This document shows, in pieces, positions 27,957 through 36,137 of a stretch of 64,000 bases of DNA (within the stretch, counting starts at the first letter, position 1; every line of letters starts with the position of its first letter). The notes under the pieces were generated by a model. It was not told the origin of the DNA and did no database searches. It saw nothing but the letters and a program-made list of their open reading frames with translations. Both the position numbers and the translations under genes were made by a program. Source of the DNA: Psychrobacillus sp048572895 (GTDB lineage Bacteria; Bacillota; Bacilli; Bacillales_A; Planococcaceae); contig NZ_CP183878.1 in the NCBI RefSeq assembly GCF_048572895.1, positions 310,001 through 374,000 of the forward strand, given 5' to 3'.

Positions 27957-27987
27957 AGAGACTACGAGAAATCGTAGTCTCTTTTTG
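27957..27987 (+). terminator. Terminator of the phosphodiesterase gene
   Basis: Perfect arms AGAGACTACGA (27957-27967) and TCGTAGTCTCT (27972-27982), a 4-base loop and a T run. The gap to 28164 holds nothing else I can identify. Confidence 0.93.
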
Positions 27988-28164
27988 TATAGGTTCAGAA
28001 AATAGAATAAAACAAATTGTTAACTAACCGTGAAAAAATTATTTAGAATAATATCATCTTCTTGACTATTTATTCTTTTTGAGACTTACTTACTTGCAGT
28101 ATGGGGAATCCACCCATTTGTTGTTATTATGCAATTCCAGTGAGACTTCTTAAGGATAAAGGAC

Positions 28165-29172
28165 TTATTTCTTCATCAACAAGTACATAAAGTAAGGTGC
28201 GCCAATAAGAGCAACTACAACTCCTGCTGGAATCCCATTTGGTTCGATGACGTTTCGACCAATTGTGTCAGCGAAGAGTAAGAGCCATCCACCGATTAGG
28301 ATGGAAATAGGGATGAACAATTGATGACGCGGGCCTACTAATGATTTAGCGATATGAGGGGCCATCAAGCCTATGAAAGCAATTCCCCCAGTTACAGACA
28401 CTGCAGAGGCAGCTAGAGCGACAGCAGCTAATAAGAGAATGATCCGCTCCTTCTCAATTGCAAGCCCTACTCCGATGGCAACGGGTTCATTTAAATTAAG
28501 GAGATTTAATTTATTTGCCTTATACAATGTAAACGGAATAAGAACGATTAACCAAGGTAAAAGGGCCAAGATAAATGGCCAATCGGCTCCCCAAATATTA
28601 CCGGCCATCCAATGAGCGATGAAATCTACTTTTTGACGATCAGCAGAAGAAATAAAGACAATCATCAACCCTGAAAGAGCCATAGAGAAACCAATACCAA
28701 TCAAAACTAATCTAACAGGCTGTAACCCAGTTTTTCGGTTGTACGATAAGATATAGATGAAAAAGGCAGTGATTAAAGCACCAGCAAATGCAACAAGTGG
28801 TAGTAAGTATACAAAAGAACCGGGTTGAATCGGCATAAATAAGAAGAAAATGGAAACCGCCACTCCGGCTCCAGAGTTAATCCCAATAATGCCCGGATCT
28901 GCTAAATCATTACGCGTAATACTTTGTAAAATAGCACCAGACAGTGCTAATGCCATTCCCGCAAGAATCGTTATGATAATTCTTGGTAAGCGAACGGAGA
29001 ATAAAACAAATTCCTCTTTAAATGTCCCCTGACCAAAAAAGGTTGGCAACAGCCGATTAAAGGAGAGGGGAGAATAACCAATTCCAGCACTCAAAAAAGC
29101 AGTAATTATAATAAGCGAAAGTAAAATGATAAATATTATACGTTGTTTTTTTACTAGTTTACGTTGAATCAT
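28165..29172 (-). CDS. Siderophore ABC importer, FecCD-type permease 2
   Basis: A 335-residue membrane protein of the FecCD/BtuC family with about nine or ten helices. GIIGINSGAGVAVS (near 97) and the GLMAPHIAKSLVGPRH block near the ATPase contact (about 265-280) are diagnostic. It overlaps the preceding permease by 4 bases, so the two are translationally coupled and should form the heterodimeric channel. It is the last gene of the Fur-controlled operon ATPase, binding protein, permease, permease. Confidence 0.88.
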   Translation of the reverse strand: MIQRKLVKKQRIIFIILLSLIIITAFLSAGIGYSPLSFNRLLPTFFGQGTFKEEFVLFSVRLPRIIITILAGMALALSGAILQSITRNDLADPGIIGINSGAGVAVSIFFLFMPIQPGSFVYLLPLVAFAGALITAFFIYILSYNRKTGLQPVRLVLIGIGFSMALSGLMIVFISSADRQKVDFIAHWMAGNIWGADWPFILALLPWLIVLIPFTLYKANKLNLLNLNEPVAIGVGLAIEKERIILLLAAVALAASAVSVTGGIAFIGLMAPHIAKSLVGPRHQLFIPISILIGGWLLLFADTIGRNVIEPNGIPAGVVVALIGAPYFMYLLMKK

Positions 29173-30167
29173 TGAAATACTCTTCCTCCTTTACGAACGA
29201 TTACTAAGAAGAAAGGTAATCCCATAATAGCTATAATAGCGGCAACAGGAGTCTCATATGGAATATTTATAGTTCGTCCTACTGTATCAGCAAGTAGCAT
29301 AAGGATAGCTCCTAATATAACCGACATGGGAATTATAAGCCGGTAATCCGTTCCAACAATTGCTCGGACAATGTGGGGTACCATCAAACCAACAAAAGCC
29401 ATATTTCCTACAAGAGCAACTGAAGCACCTGCAAGTAAAATAACGACTACAAATAAGATTGTCTTTGTTTGAGTTGTTTTTTGTCCAAGTCCTACTGCTA
29501 CTTCTTCATTTAAACTTAAAATAGTTAGCTGTCTAGATAATAATAGGGCAATAATGATTCCGATTGCGATAAAAGGAGTAATCATCTGGAGCTGACTCCA
29601 GTTCGTTCCTATTAATCCTCCAGCTGTCCACATAGAGACATCTTTGGAAATTTTAAAGTAGATTCCAACACCATCTGCAATCGCATACAAAAAGGCGGAG
29701 ACCGCAGCACCTGCTAATACAATGCGAAGAGGAGAAAAGCCCCCTTTTTTCATCGCACCAATTCCAAAGACCATTACAGCACCAACCGCAGCTCCTATAA
29801 AGCATGCAATAGTGATACCGAAGTAATTGAGACCGGGAATAAGCGCAAGACTTATAGCAAGAGCAGCGTTTGCTCCCGAAGTTAAACCTAATAATCCTGG
29901 ATCGGCGAGAGGATTACGGGTCACTCCTTGCATGATCGCACCAGCTACAGCTAAGGCAGCACCGACCAGTATAGCAGCAACTTCTCTAGGTAGTCGCAGC
30001 TCTCGTAAAATATTGATAGAATCGCTTTTTACATTAGAAAATAATGCTTGCCATACATCTTGTAACGATGTTGAGGCTGCGCCATATACCATAGAGATGC
30101 TGAACATTATAAACAGTAAAATAAGACCAATAACAAACTTTAAACTAAAATGCATAGAGGTTTTCAT
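29169..30167 (-). CDS. Siderophore ABC importer, FecCD-type permease 1
   Basis: A 332-residue FecCD-family permease with the features GLLGLTSGANAALA and GLMVPHIVRAIVGTDYR. The start is placed at 30167 because AGAAAGGAT lies just upstream. The frame extends to 30206, but that start lies inside an intercistronic hairpin and has no free ribosome binding site. It pairs with the following permease to form the membrane channel for ferric siderophore uptake. Confidence 0.87.
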   Translation of the reverse strand: MKTSMHFSLKFVIGLILLFIMFSISMVYGAASTSLQDVWQALFSNVKSDSINILRELRLPREVAAILVGAALAVAGAIMQGVTRNPLADPGLLGLTSGANAALAISLALIPGLNYFGITIACFIGAAVGAVMVFGIGAMKKGGFSPLRIVLAGAAVSAFLYAIADGVGIYFKISKDVSMWTAGGLIGTNWSQLQMITPFIAIGIIIALLLSRQLTILSLNEEVAVGLGQKTTQTKTILFVVVILLAGASVALVGNMAFVGLMVPHIVRAIVGTDYRLIIPMSVILGAILMLLADTVGRTINIPYETPVAAIIAIMGLPFFLVIVRKGGRVFQ

Positions 30168-30186
30168 CGTATTATCCTTTCTACAA

Positions 30187-30222
30187 AAATAGCGGAGGAA
30201 TCCCATAAGAATTCCTCCACTA
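30187..30222 (-). terminator. Intercistronic hairpin in the siderophore operon
   Basis: On the minus strand a stem of about 11 bp (AGTGGAGGAAT pairing with ATTCCTCCGCT, one G-U type mismatch) is followed by TATTTTTG. It lies between the binding protein and permease genes. It looks like a partial terminator or mRNA stabiliser that would leave more binding protein than permease. Confidence 0.65.
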
Positions 30223-30229
30223 TCATTAC

Positions 30230-31147
30230 TTACTGTTTTAAAAAGCTGTCTTTAAAGAACTCCAATTGATAATCTAACGAGATAGGATCATTAAAGTAAA
30301 ATTCTTCTGCATTTGCTTCAAACAGTTGCCCTTTTTGAACAGCGGGAATATTTTTAAATACATCTGTCTCTTGGAATGAATTATCTTGATCTGCCACTTT
30401 ACTAAAAATGACATAGTCACCTGCATATTCAGGAAGAACCTCTAAAGATAAAGCATAATAACCAGCTTCTAAAGCCATTTCTTTTACTTTTTCAGGCATA
30501 TTCAGTCCCATAGCTTGATAGATAACTTCTGTCCCACGACCCCAATTGTTCCCGAATACATACAATTGTTTGTCGTAGTTTTCAATAACGGAAACAGTTG
30601 CATCCTCCCCAATTACTGCTTTAATTTCTTCTCCAGCTGCTGCTGAACGTTCTTTGAAATCATCAATCCATGCTTGTGCTTCTTTTTCTTTATTCAGTAG
30701 TTTTCCTATTTCTAAATGCTGTGTTAAATAATCTACTTTTCCATAAGTATATGTTACAGTTGGAGCTATTTCTTTTATTTTATCTAAGTTTTGAGTGGTA
30801 GAAGAACCGATGATTAAATCCGGGTCTAACTCAATAATTTTTTCTAAGTTTTCTTCCGATACTTCCTCCACATCTGCTAAGTAAGAATCGTATCCTGGGT
30901 TAGATTTTGACCACGAATCTACTCCGACTAGATTTACGTCTAGTGCAGCCACGTTTCCTGCATAAGTAGAAAGGACGACAACTCGTTTTGGATTTGCTGG
31001 AACTTCTACCGGTCCAGTTTCGGATTCATATGTAATCGTAGTAGGTTCATCTTTCGTGTCACTTGCTTTTGTATCCTTAGTCTCACTGTTGCAGGCACCT
31101 AAAATCAGTACTAATAAAATGGCAATCGGCAATAATAACTTTTTCAT
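30230..31147 (-). CDS. Siderophore-binding lipoprotein
   Basis: A 305-residue extracellular solute-binding lipoprotein. The signal peptide ends in the lipobox LGAC with the modified Cys at C19, followed by a polar linker and a class III (FhuD/FeuA/BtuF-type) two-lobe domain with the usual NPKRVVVLS start near 53 and LDPDLIIGSS near 107. Segments resemble hydroxamate-siderophore binders, but the ligand cannot be fixed from sequence. It is encoded directly after the ATPase gene, an order seen in some Bacillus iron uptake operons. Confidence 0.85.
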   Translation of the reverse strand: MKKLLLPIAILLVLILGACNSETKDTKASDTKDEPTTITYESETGPVEVPANPKRVVVLSTYAGNVAALDVNLVGVDSWSKSNPGYDSYLADVEEVSEENLEKIIELDPDLIIGSSTTQNLDKIKEIAPTVTYTYGKVDYLTQHLEIGKLLNKEKEAQAWIDDFKERSAAAGEEIKAVIGEDATVSVIENYDKQLYVFGNNWGRGTEVIYQAMGLNMPEKVKEMALEAGYYALSLEVLPEYAGDYVIFSKVADQDNSFQETDVFKNIPAVQKGQLFEANAEEFYFNDPISLDYQLEFFKDSFLKQ

Positions 31148-31942
31148 CTATTTTTCTCCTTTTAATAAATCGTATGTGATACACATTGGTTTACTTGTTC
31201 GTGGATCTATTCCGATTTCAGCATCTATATTAAAGACATCACGTAAAACTTCTTTCGTGATTACTTCTTCACAAGGCCCAGCTTTCACAATTTGTCCGGC
31301 CTTCAGAGCAACGACATAGTCTGCAAAACGTGCTGCTTGGTTTAAATCATGTAAGACCATTACAATAGTTCGTTTCTCTTGCTGATTTAGGCGCTGTAGA
31401 AGCTCTAGAACTTCTAATTGATGTGCCATATCTAGATAAGTGGTAGGCTCATCAAGAAATATAATCTCTGTTTCCTGTGCAAGAGCCATCGCTATCCATA
31501 CTCGCTGACGTTGACCACCGGAAAGAGAATCGACCGGCAAATACTTAAATGTGCTAGTGTTAGTCACTTGAAGTGCCCAATCTATCACCTCGTAATCCTT
31601 TTTAGAAAGTCTTCCAAAACCAGATTGGTAAGGAAAGCGTCCATACGATACCAATTCCCCCACAGTGAGACCGCTCGCACTTTCAGGCGTTTGAGGTAAA
31701 ATGGCCATCTTTTTTGCAAGAATTTTAGTGTTCTCTTTAGCAACGTTTTTACCATCTAATACTACTGCACCAGACTGATGAGAAATGATTCGTGTAATCG
31801 CTTTGAGAAGAGTGGACTTCCCGCAACCATTTGGTCCTATTATTGTAGTAATTTTCTGATTTGGAATTTGTACAGACAAATCCTTTACGATGAGTTGCTC
31901 ACCGTAGCCAATGGATAAATCGTCCGTATATAAACGAACCAT
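31148..31942 (-). CDS. Siderophore ABC importer, ATPase
   Basis: A 264-residue FhuC/FecE-type ATPase, similar in its MVRLYT start to YusV of Bacillus subtilis. Walker A is GPNGCGKST (near 36-44), signature LSGGQRQR (near 140), Walker B IIFLDEPTTYLD, switch His VLHDLN. It is the first gene of the operon; its ATG is preceded by GGAGGT and by a Fur box. It energises uptake through the two FecCD permeases. Confidence 0.9.
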   Translation of the reverse strand: MVRLYTDDLSIGYGEQLIVKDLSVQIPNQKITTIIGPNGCGKSTLLKAITRIISHQSGAVVLDGKNVAKENTKILAKKMAILPQTPESASGLTVGELVSYGRFPYQSGFGRLSKKDYEVIDWALQVTNTSTFKYLPVDSLSGGQRQRVWIAMALAQETEIIFLDEPTTYLDMAHQLEVLELLQRLNQQEKRTIVMVLHDLNQAARFADYVVALKAGQIVKAGPCEEVITKEVLRDVFNIDAEIGIDPRTSKPMCITYDLLKGEK

Positions 31943-31977
31943 TTGAATACCTCCAAACTAATTCTTGCTTATTTTAT

Positions 31978-31992
31978 TGATAACGATTATCA
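31978..31992. promoter_or_regulatory. Fur box between divergent iron genes
   Basis: TGATAACGATTATCA is a 7-1-7 inverted repeat with one deviation from the Bacillus Fur consensus (TGATAAT-n-ATTATCA), extended on the right by a further TTATCAT. It lies between the siderophore operon and the YcgT-like gene and can repress both under iron sufficiency. Confidence 0.92.
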
Positions 31993-32064
31993 TTATCATA
32001 TTAGCAACTATATTTAATAATTTAACTGATGTCAACAAAATTTTTTGAGGTTGGGAGACTGAAG

Positions 32065-33105
32065 ATGCATAATGTATTTGATGTGACGATTATTGGTGGA
32101 GGTCCAGCGGGTCTATACTCAGCTTTTTATAGTGGTTTAAGAGAAATGAAAACGAAAATTATAGAATTTCAACCTCAATTAGGTGGAAAGCTACATGTGT
32201 ATCCGGAGAAAATGATTTGGGATGTAGGGGGGCAGACTCCGATTCCTGGTGAGCGTTTAATCGATCAATTAGTTCAACAAGGTCTAACATTTGATCCTGA
32301 AGTTGTAGTGAATGAGAAAGTAGATTCGATAACTCGTCGAGAAGACGGTATCTTTGTTTTGCATGCTGCTTCTGGCGTGAAACATTATTCGAAAACTATT
32401 ATCATCGCAGTAGGAAGTGGTATTTTAAAGCCTACCAAGCTAGAAATCGAAGGGGCCGAACGATTCGAGGTCAGCAACTTAAACTACACAGTCAAATCAA
32501 TTCAACGTTTTAAGGATAAAACAGTTATTATTTCAGGTGGAGGTAACGCAGCGATTGACTGGGCTAATGAACTAGAGCCGATTGCCAAAAAAGTATATGT
32601 AACATATCGTAAAGATTCGTTAAATGGTCACGAAGCACAAGTTACACAATTATTAGAGAGCTCGGTAACCTGCTTTTTCAATACAAAGATTACTAAGTTA
32701 ATCGCTAATGATAATCACGATATGATAGAACGAGTTGCTGTTTTGGACAATGAAACTGGAGAGACAACGTATATAGAAATTGATGAGGTCATTATCAATC
32801 ATGGCTATGATCGGGAAGCTGAGCTTCTAAAAAATAGTGAAATGCCAATTGATATTGCAGATGACTTTTATGTGAAGGGCACTAGCTCATGTCAATCATC
32901 CATTGATGGGGTTTATGCAGCAGGGGATATCATTCAATATCCAGGCAAAGTAGGCTTAATAGCTGGCACCTTCCAAGATGCTGCAAATGCAGTCAATCAA
33001 GCTAAGCAGTATATCCAACCTGGTGCTAATAATTATGCAATGGTATCTTCACACAATGAAGTATTTAAGGAACGAAATAAAAAGTTAGTGAAGCAACTCG
33101 TCTAA
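32065..33105 (+). CDS. ycgT: YcgT-like ferredoxin/flavodoxin-NADP reductase
   Basis: A 346-residue flavoprotein of the thioredoxin-reductase-like FNR family (YumC/YcgT). FAD motif IIGGGPAGLYSA (9-20), NADPH motif ISGGGNAAIDWA (about 158-169), and the C-terminal AAGDI near 285. It lacks the CxxC redox pair of thioredoxin reductase. Start at 32065 follows GGGAG; the ATG at 32029 has no ribosome binding site. Divergence from the siderophore operon across a Fur box agrees with the Fur control known for ycgT and suggests it supplies electrons for ferric siderophore reduction. Confidence 0.85.
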   Translation: MHNVFDVTIIGGGPAGLYSAFYSGLREMKTKIIEFQPQLGGKLHVYPEKMIWDVGGQTPIPGERLIDQLVQQGLTFDPEVVVNEKVDSITRREDGIFVLHAASGVKHYSKTIIIAVGSGILKPTKLEIEGAERFEVSNLNYTVKSIQRFKDKTVIISGGGNAAIDWANELEPIAKKVYVTYRKDSLNGHEAQVTQLLESSVTCFFNTKITKLIANDNHDMIERVAVLDNETGETTYIEIDEVIINHGYDREAELLKNSEMPIDIADDFYVKGTSSCQSSIDGVYAAGDIIQYPGKVGLIAGTFQDAANAVNQAKQYIQPGANNYAMVSSHNEVFKERNKKLVKQLV

Positions 33106-33136
33106 AAACAAGTATAAAGTTTTCCCACCCACTATA

Positions 33137-33179
33137 AAAAGTTGTCTCTAAGTAAGTTATACTTGGAGACAACTTTTTT
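33137..33179. terminator. Terminator after the YcgT-like gene
   Basis: Arms AAAAGTTGTCTC (33137-33148) and GAGACAACTTTT (33166-33177) with further inner pairing, followed by T residues. Confidence 0.9.
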
Positions 33180-33249
33180 ATGTTACTGGTATATAAAATA
33201 CTACAAGTGTGGAGTGCAAATTAACTAAGGAACTTGGAAATATTATCCG

Positions 33250-33380
33250 TTTCGCAAATAATTGAAAGTTGATCGCAAGTAAATATAGACCTAATGCAAG
33301 TAAGTCCTTTAAGTCTGCAAGTAATCTCCAGATGGAAACAAGTAAACAGTGGGGCCAGAGCAAGTAAGAACCAAGTAGGA
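33250..33380. repeat. 21-bp phased repeat array C, about 6 units
   Basis: GCAAGTAA-type cores start at 33254, 33275, 33296, 33317, 33338 and 33360, with steps of 21, 21, 21, 21 and 22 bp; a half-step copy follows at 33371. The first two units read CGCAAAT and CGCAAGT, linking this array to array A. The minus-strand frame shows a Thr-Cys pair every 7 residues, but no start signal supports a gene. Confidence 0.65.
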
Positions 33381-33421
33381 TTAATATGTAGTACTCCACT
33401 AGAAGATTTAGCCTGCTTTTC

Positions 33422-33876
33422 GCTAAGGATAAGATTGGTCAAATTTTAGAGAGTGATTAAATTATTGGTAATCGATTTTGAATTAGATATGCTGCGATTA
33501 TCCAATGATAGAAAAAGAAAATAGATTTTCTTTTATACTAGTGGAAATAAAAGAAAAATAGTAAGTGTTGACTCATAAAGAAGCGAAATAGCGAACGAAA
33601 TTGCATCTTCGAGAGCTTACTCTATCAATTAGAAAGTATCTTATCTCTAGTTGTCCAAAACCGCATTAACCTGTTTCTAAGAGTTGTAAGAGGGAGACGG
33701 ACAGGCAAACGCCATAAAATTACCGAAAAAAAGTGCTATTGGTTGTGACGGATGTCACAACCAATAGCACTAAAAAATTAACACGGTAATAATATAGCAA
33801 AACGTCTGTCCAAACCCTTCGAGAACGATAAAAACAAGTTTTAAGGGACTGGGCATTTTTTTTGCGGTTTTTCTTA
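33422..33876 (+). ncRNA. Structured repeat copy 1 (candidate noncoding RNA)
   Basis: Homologous to 36138-36752 over its whole length and to 35868-36076 in its 3' half. From the left: a shared A+T-rich leader with TATACTAGTGGAAATAAA (33534-33551), the nearly invariant block AAGAAGCGAAATAGCGAACG (from 33579), a variable middle, then a closing stem ATTACCG/CGGTAAT (33719-33725 with 33784-33790) around an 18-bp perfect hairpin (33732-33749 with 33754-33771), and a conserved 3' block (33797 to about 33845) ending in T runs. No reading frame is shared between copies. The element stops two bases before the stop codon of the convergent DUF2804 gene. I do not recognise it as a known RNA family. Confidence 0.65.
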
Positions 33877-33877
33877 A

Positions 33878-34900
33878 TCACCATCTAGCTTTATGTTCTT
33901 CAATACATCCCAGTAATTGTTTTACCTCAAGGGTAGGTCCATTTTCTAGCTGGATTTTGCCATTAAAATAACCCATCATTTGATGAACCTCGGAGTAAAT
34001 AAGCTTCAAATCAGTTTTAGCAATGCGATGGAAAAATGGGGTGAATGTCAAATTCACTTCATCGGAAAACTTTGTGTTGACCTTCCATGGTTTCATAAAA
34101 TCATTCGTATCATATGTAAACAATAAATCTTCATGAATTTTAGTCATTTTGCCATCAATGATAATAGCATTTTCAGTCATGCCTGTGCCATCTGTCCATT
34201 TACCTCCAAAATTCAATCCAACTCTTTTTGAACCAACGCGTTGAGAAGCAAATCCCCAGTTCCATAAAGCTTCCCTAGGCCAAACCCCTCTACCATAATC
34301 GAGTACTGCAAAATTGTCCTCTTGCTGAAAGTTAAAGCGAGAATTACCAACTTTCACATAGCCGGACGTTGGTAATGTATGATGCTTCCCGGTAAATTGA
34401 AACTGCGTGCGATTCCAAGGAATTACTACATTTAAAGACTCATCCTCAGCTGGGTGAGATATATGTAAATCAGCATGTAAAAAGTCACCATCGAAATCTG
34501 GGATAGTTACTGTCATATGAGTTTCATTTTGTATATACAGTAATTGGATGGACATTTCTTTGGAATGAAGTTGAATACTTTCCAAAATATTAGCGGGCAT
34601 TTTTATTTTATTTCCCAAGGGAATCGTAACTGTCTTTTCAACATATCGTTGCGTTTCATAGTTGAGAAAATAGACAAAGCAAACCGCTGCGTAATCTAGA
34701 TGGCTGATAGTGGCAGAAAAAAGAATATCATCCCCAAAAACACACCAATAATTCCACTTTTTCTTACGCATATAGTGACCTTTTAAATTGCTTTCAATTA
34801 GAGGCTTCTTTGCATATCCAATTGCTTTTGGGTTCAAATTACCTTTTTTATCGCAAAGTAAAGTAGGCTCTGAAATTTCCTTTTCTGCATGCTGTTTCAC
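33878..34900 (-). CDS. DUF2804 family protein
   Basis: A 340-residue protein of the DUF2804 family, recognisable by LDYGRGVWPREALWNWG in the middle and by its beta-rich, aromatic-rich composition. No signal peptide, membrane segment or catalytic motif is evident, and no function is established. The GTG at 34900 is chosen as start because AAAGGAAA lies about 8 bases upstream; the frame also runs to a TTG at 34933 without a ribosome binding site. The 3' end abuts structured repeat copy 1. Confidence 0.78.
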   Translation of the reverse strand: MKQHAEKEISEPTLLCDKKGNLNPKAIGYAKKPLIESNLKGHYMRKKKWNYWCVFGDDILFSATISHLDYAAVCFVYFLNYETQRYVEKTVTIPLGNKIKMPANILESIQLHSKEMSIQLLYIQNETHMTVTIPDFDGDFLHADLHISHPAEDESLNVVIPWNRTQFQFTGKHHTLPTSGYVKVGNSRFNFQQEDNFAVLDYGRGVWPREALWNWGFASQRVGSKRVGLNFGGKWTDGTGMTENAIIIDGKMTKIHEDLLFTYDTNDFMKPWKVNTKFSDEVNLTFTPFFHRIAKTDLKLIYSEVHQMMGYFNGKIQLENGPTLEVKQLLGCIEEHKARW

Positions 34901-35014
34901 TGGCCATTTTCCTTTCATAAAGTAATTTGTCAAAAAAATAAATTAGTTTGTTAATTCCATACTAGCATATATTTTCTGTTTAATCATATAAACAAAATAG
35001 AGGGAGGATGAAAA

Positions 35015-35503
35015 TTGGCAACTTACAATCGTGAGGCAGCAGTAGCCTATGCGCAAAAGTGGTGGAATAGCTATAACCCGAGGTTTCCAATGTTCGATGT
35101 GGACTGTACAAATTTCATTTCACAATGCTTGTTTGCGGGGGGTGCTCCTATGAGGGGGCAACCAAATAGAGAGCGAGGGTGGTGGTTGAGCAATGACACA
35201 TGGAGTTTGAGCTGGAGCACCCCTCATTCCCTACGCTGGTACTTAGCGGGTTCTACAAAGGGTCTGCAGGCAACACAAGTTAATTCACCTGATCAGTTAG
35301 TCCCAGGTGATCTTATTTTTTATGACTTCCAAGGCGATGGTAGGTTTGATCATTCTACCATTGTAACAAGTGTTCAGAATGGTGTTCCTTACATTAACGC
35401 ACATACGAATAATAGCCGTAATCGTTACTGGAGTTACGAGGATTCCTATGCACATACTCCAAGGACGAAGTATATATTTTTCCACATAAAAGATAAATTT
35501 TAA
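35015..35503 (+). CDS. Amidase domain protein (amidase_6 family)
   Basis: A 162-residue protein that is almost entirely a putative amidase domain of the papain/NlpC-like superfamily. The likely catalytic Cys is C31 in DCTNFISQC; the catalytic His is probably in DHSTIV (near 110) and the polar residue in NAHTNN (near 125). There is no signal peptide, so it is either intracellular, for instance in the forespore, or part of lysis. TTG start with AGGGAGGATG in front. Bacilli carry many such single-domain proteins; the substrate is unknown, peptidoglycan being a reasonable guess. Confidence 0.8.
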   Translation: MATYNREAAVAYAQKWWNSYNPRFPMFDVDCTNFISQCLFAGGAPMRGQPNRERGWWLSNDTWSLSWSTPHSLRWYLAGSTKGLQATQVNSPDQLVPGDLIFYDFQGDGRFDHSTIVTSVQNGVPYINAHTNNSRNRYWSYEDSYAHTPRTKYIFFHIKDKF

Positions 35504-35543
35504 CGTCGATTCAAGAATAGTTAAATCAATATAAAAATCAAAC

Positions 35544-35580
35544 AGACTCCCAAAAGTAAAATCTCGGGAGTCTATTTATG
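35544..35580 (+). terminator. Terminator of the amidase gene
   Basis: Arms AGACTCCC (35544-35551) and GGGAGTCT (35566-35573), followed by ATTTATGTTT. Confidence 0.75.
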
Positions 35581-35672
35581 TTTATTAAAAGGTATACCTC
35601 TAAATTATAAGAATATTTCGTCAAAATGGAGTATAATTATAGTATAGAGCAAATAAAAAGGAGTGGAATATT

Positions 35673-35852
35673 TTGCTTGTTTTAATAATTTTAGGAATTT
35701 CCGCTGTATGCATCGCATTCGGTGTTGTGTATGATTATTTCTTTCGAAAAAGCTTCAAAGAAACAAAAAGAGGTCCTGCTAATCTAAACGACGGTCAAGT
35801 GAAGCTAGATGTAGCAACGTACCAAGCTGTAAATACAATGAACATGCCATAA
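35673..35852 (+). CDS. Small membrane-anchored protein, 59 residues
   Basis: A short gene easily missed because of its TTG start. AAAGGAG (35657-35663) lies 9 bases upstream, and a TATAAT element precedes it near 35632. The product has one N-terminal membrane helix (LVLIILGISAVCIAFGVVY) and a polar tail starting with the basic YFFRKSFKETKRG. The stop at 35850-35852 is followed directly by structured repeat copy 2. I do not recognise a named family. The ribosome binding site, promoter and codon pattern make it a likely real gene. Confidence 0.65.
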   Translation: MLVLIILGISAVCIAFGVVYDYFFRKSFKETKRGPANLNDGQVKLDVATYQAVNTMNMP

Positions 35853-35867
35853 AAAATGTAGTGAAAC

Positions 35868-36076
35868 CTGTTTCCGAAAGCTTTTGAAGGCGAAGTACTG
35901 TCAAATGCCATAAGGTTATCGAAAAAAGAAATGTTGGTCGTGACAGCAGACACGACCAACATCTTCAAAAAACAATCGGTAATAGTATAGCAAAATGTCT
36001 GTTCAAGCCCTCGAAAACGATAGAAACAGTTTTGACCTTAAAGGACTAGGCATACTTTTGACCCGGTTTTTCTTAA
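35868..36076 (+). ncRNA. Structured repeat copy 2, 5'-shortened
   Basis: Corresponds to the 3' half of copies 1 and 3. It starts near CCTGTTTC (as in copy 1 at 33680), keeps the closing stem as TTATCG/CGGTAA (one pair becoming G-U), and has a different central hairpin, ATGTTGGTCGTG (35931-35942) with CACGACCAACAT (35951-35962). The 3' block AGCAAAATGTCTGTTCAAGC and the ending TTTTTCTTA are conserved. The leader and the AAGAAGCGAAATAGCG block are absent, so this copy may be a deletion product. Confidence 0.6.
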
Positions 36077-36137
36077 AAGATAGGAAAGTATATAAAAATG
36101 TCTTGTGCACACTGGGTTTGTGACACTTTCAGAAATA

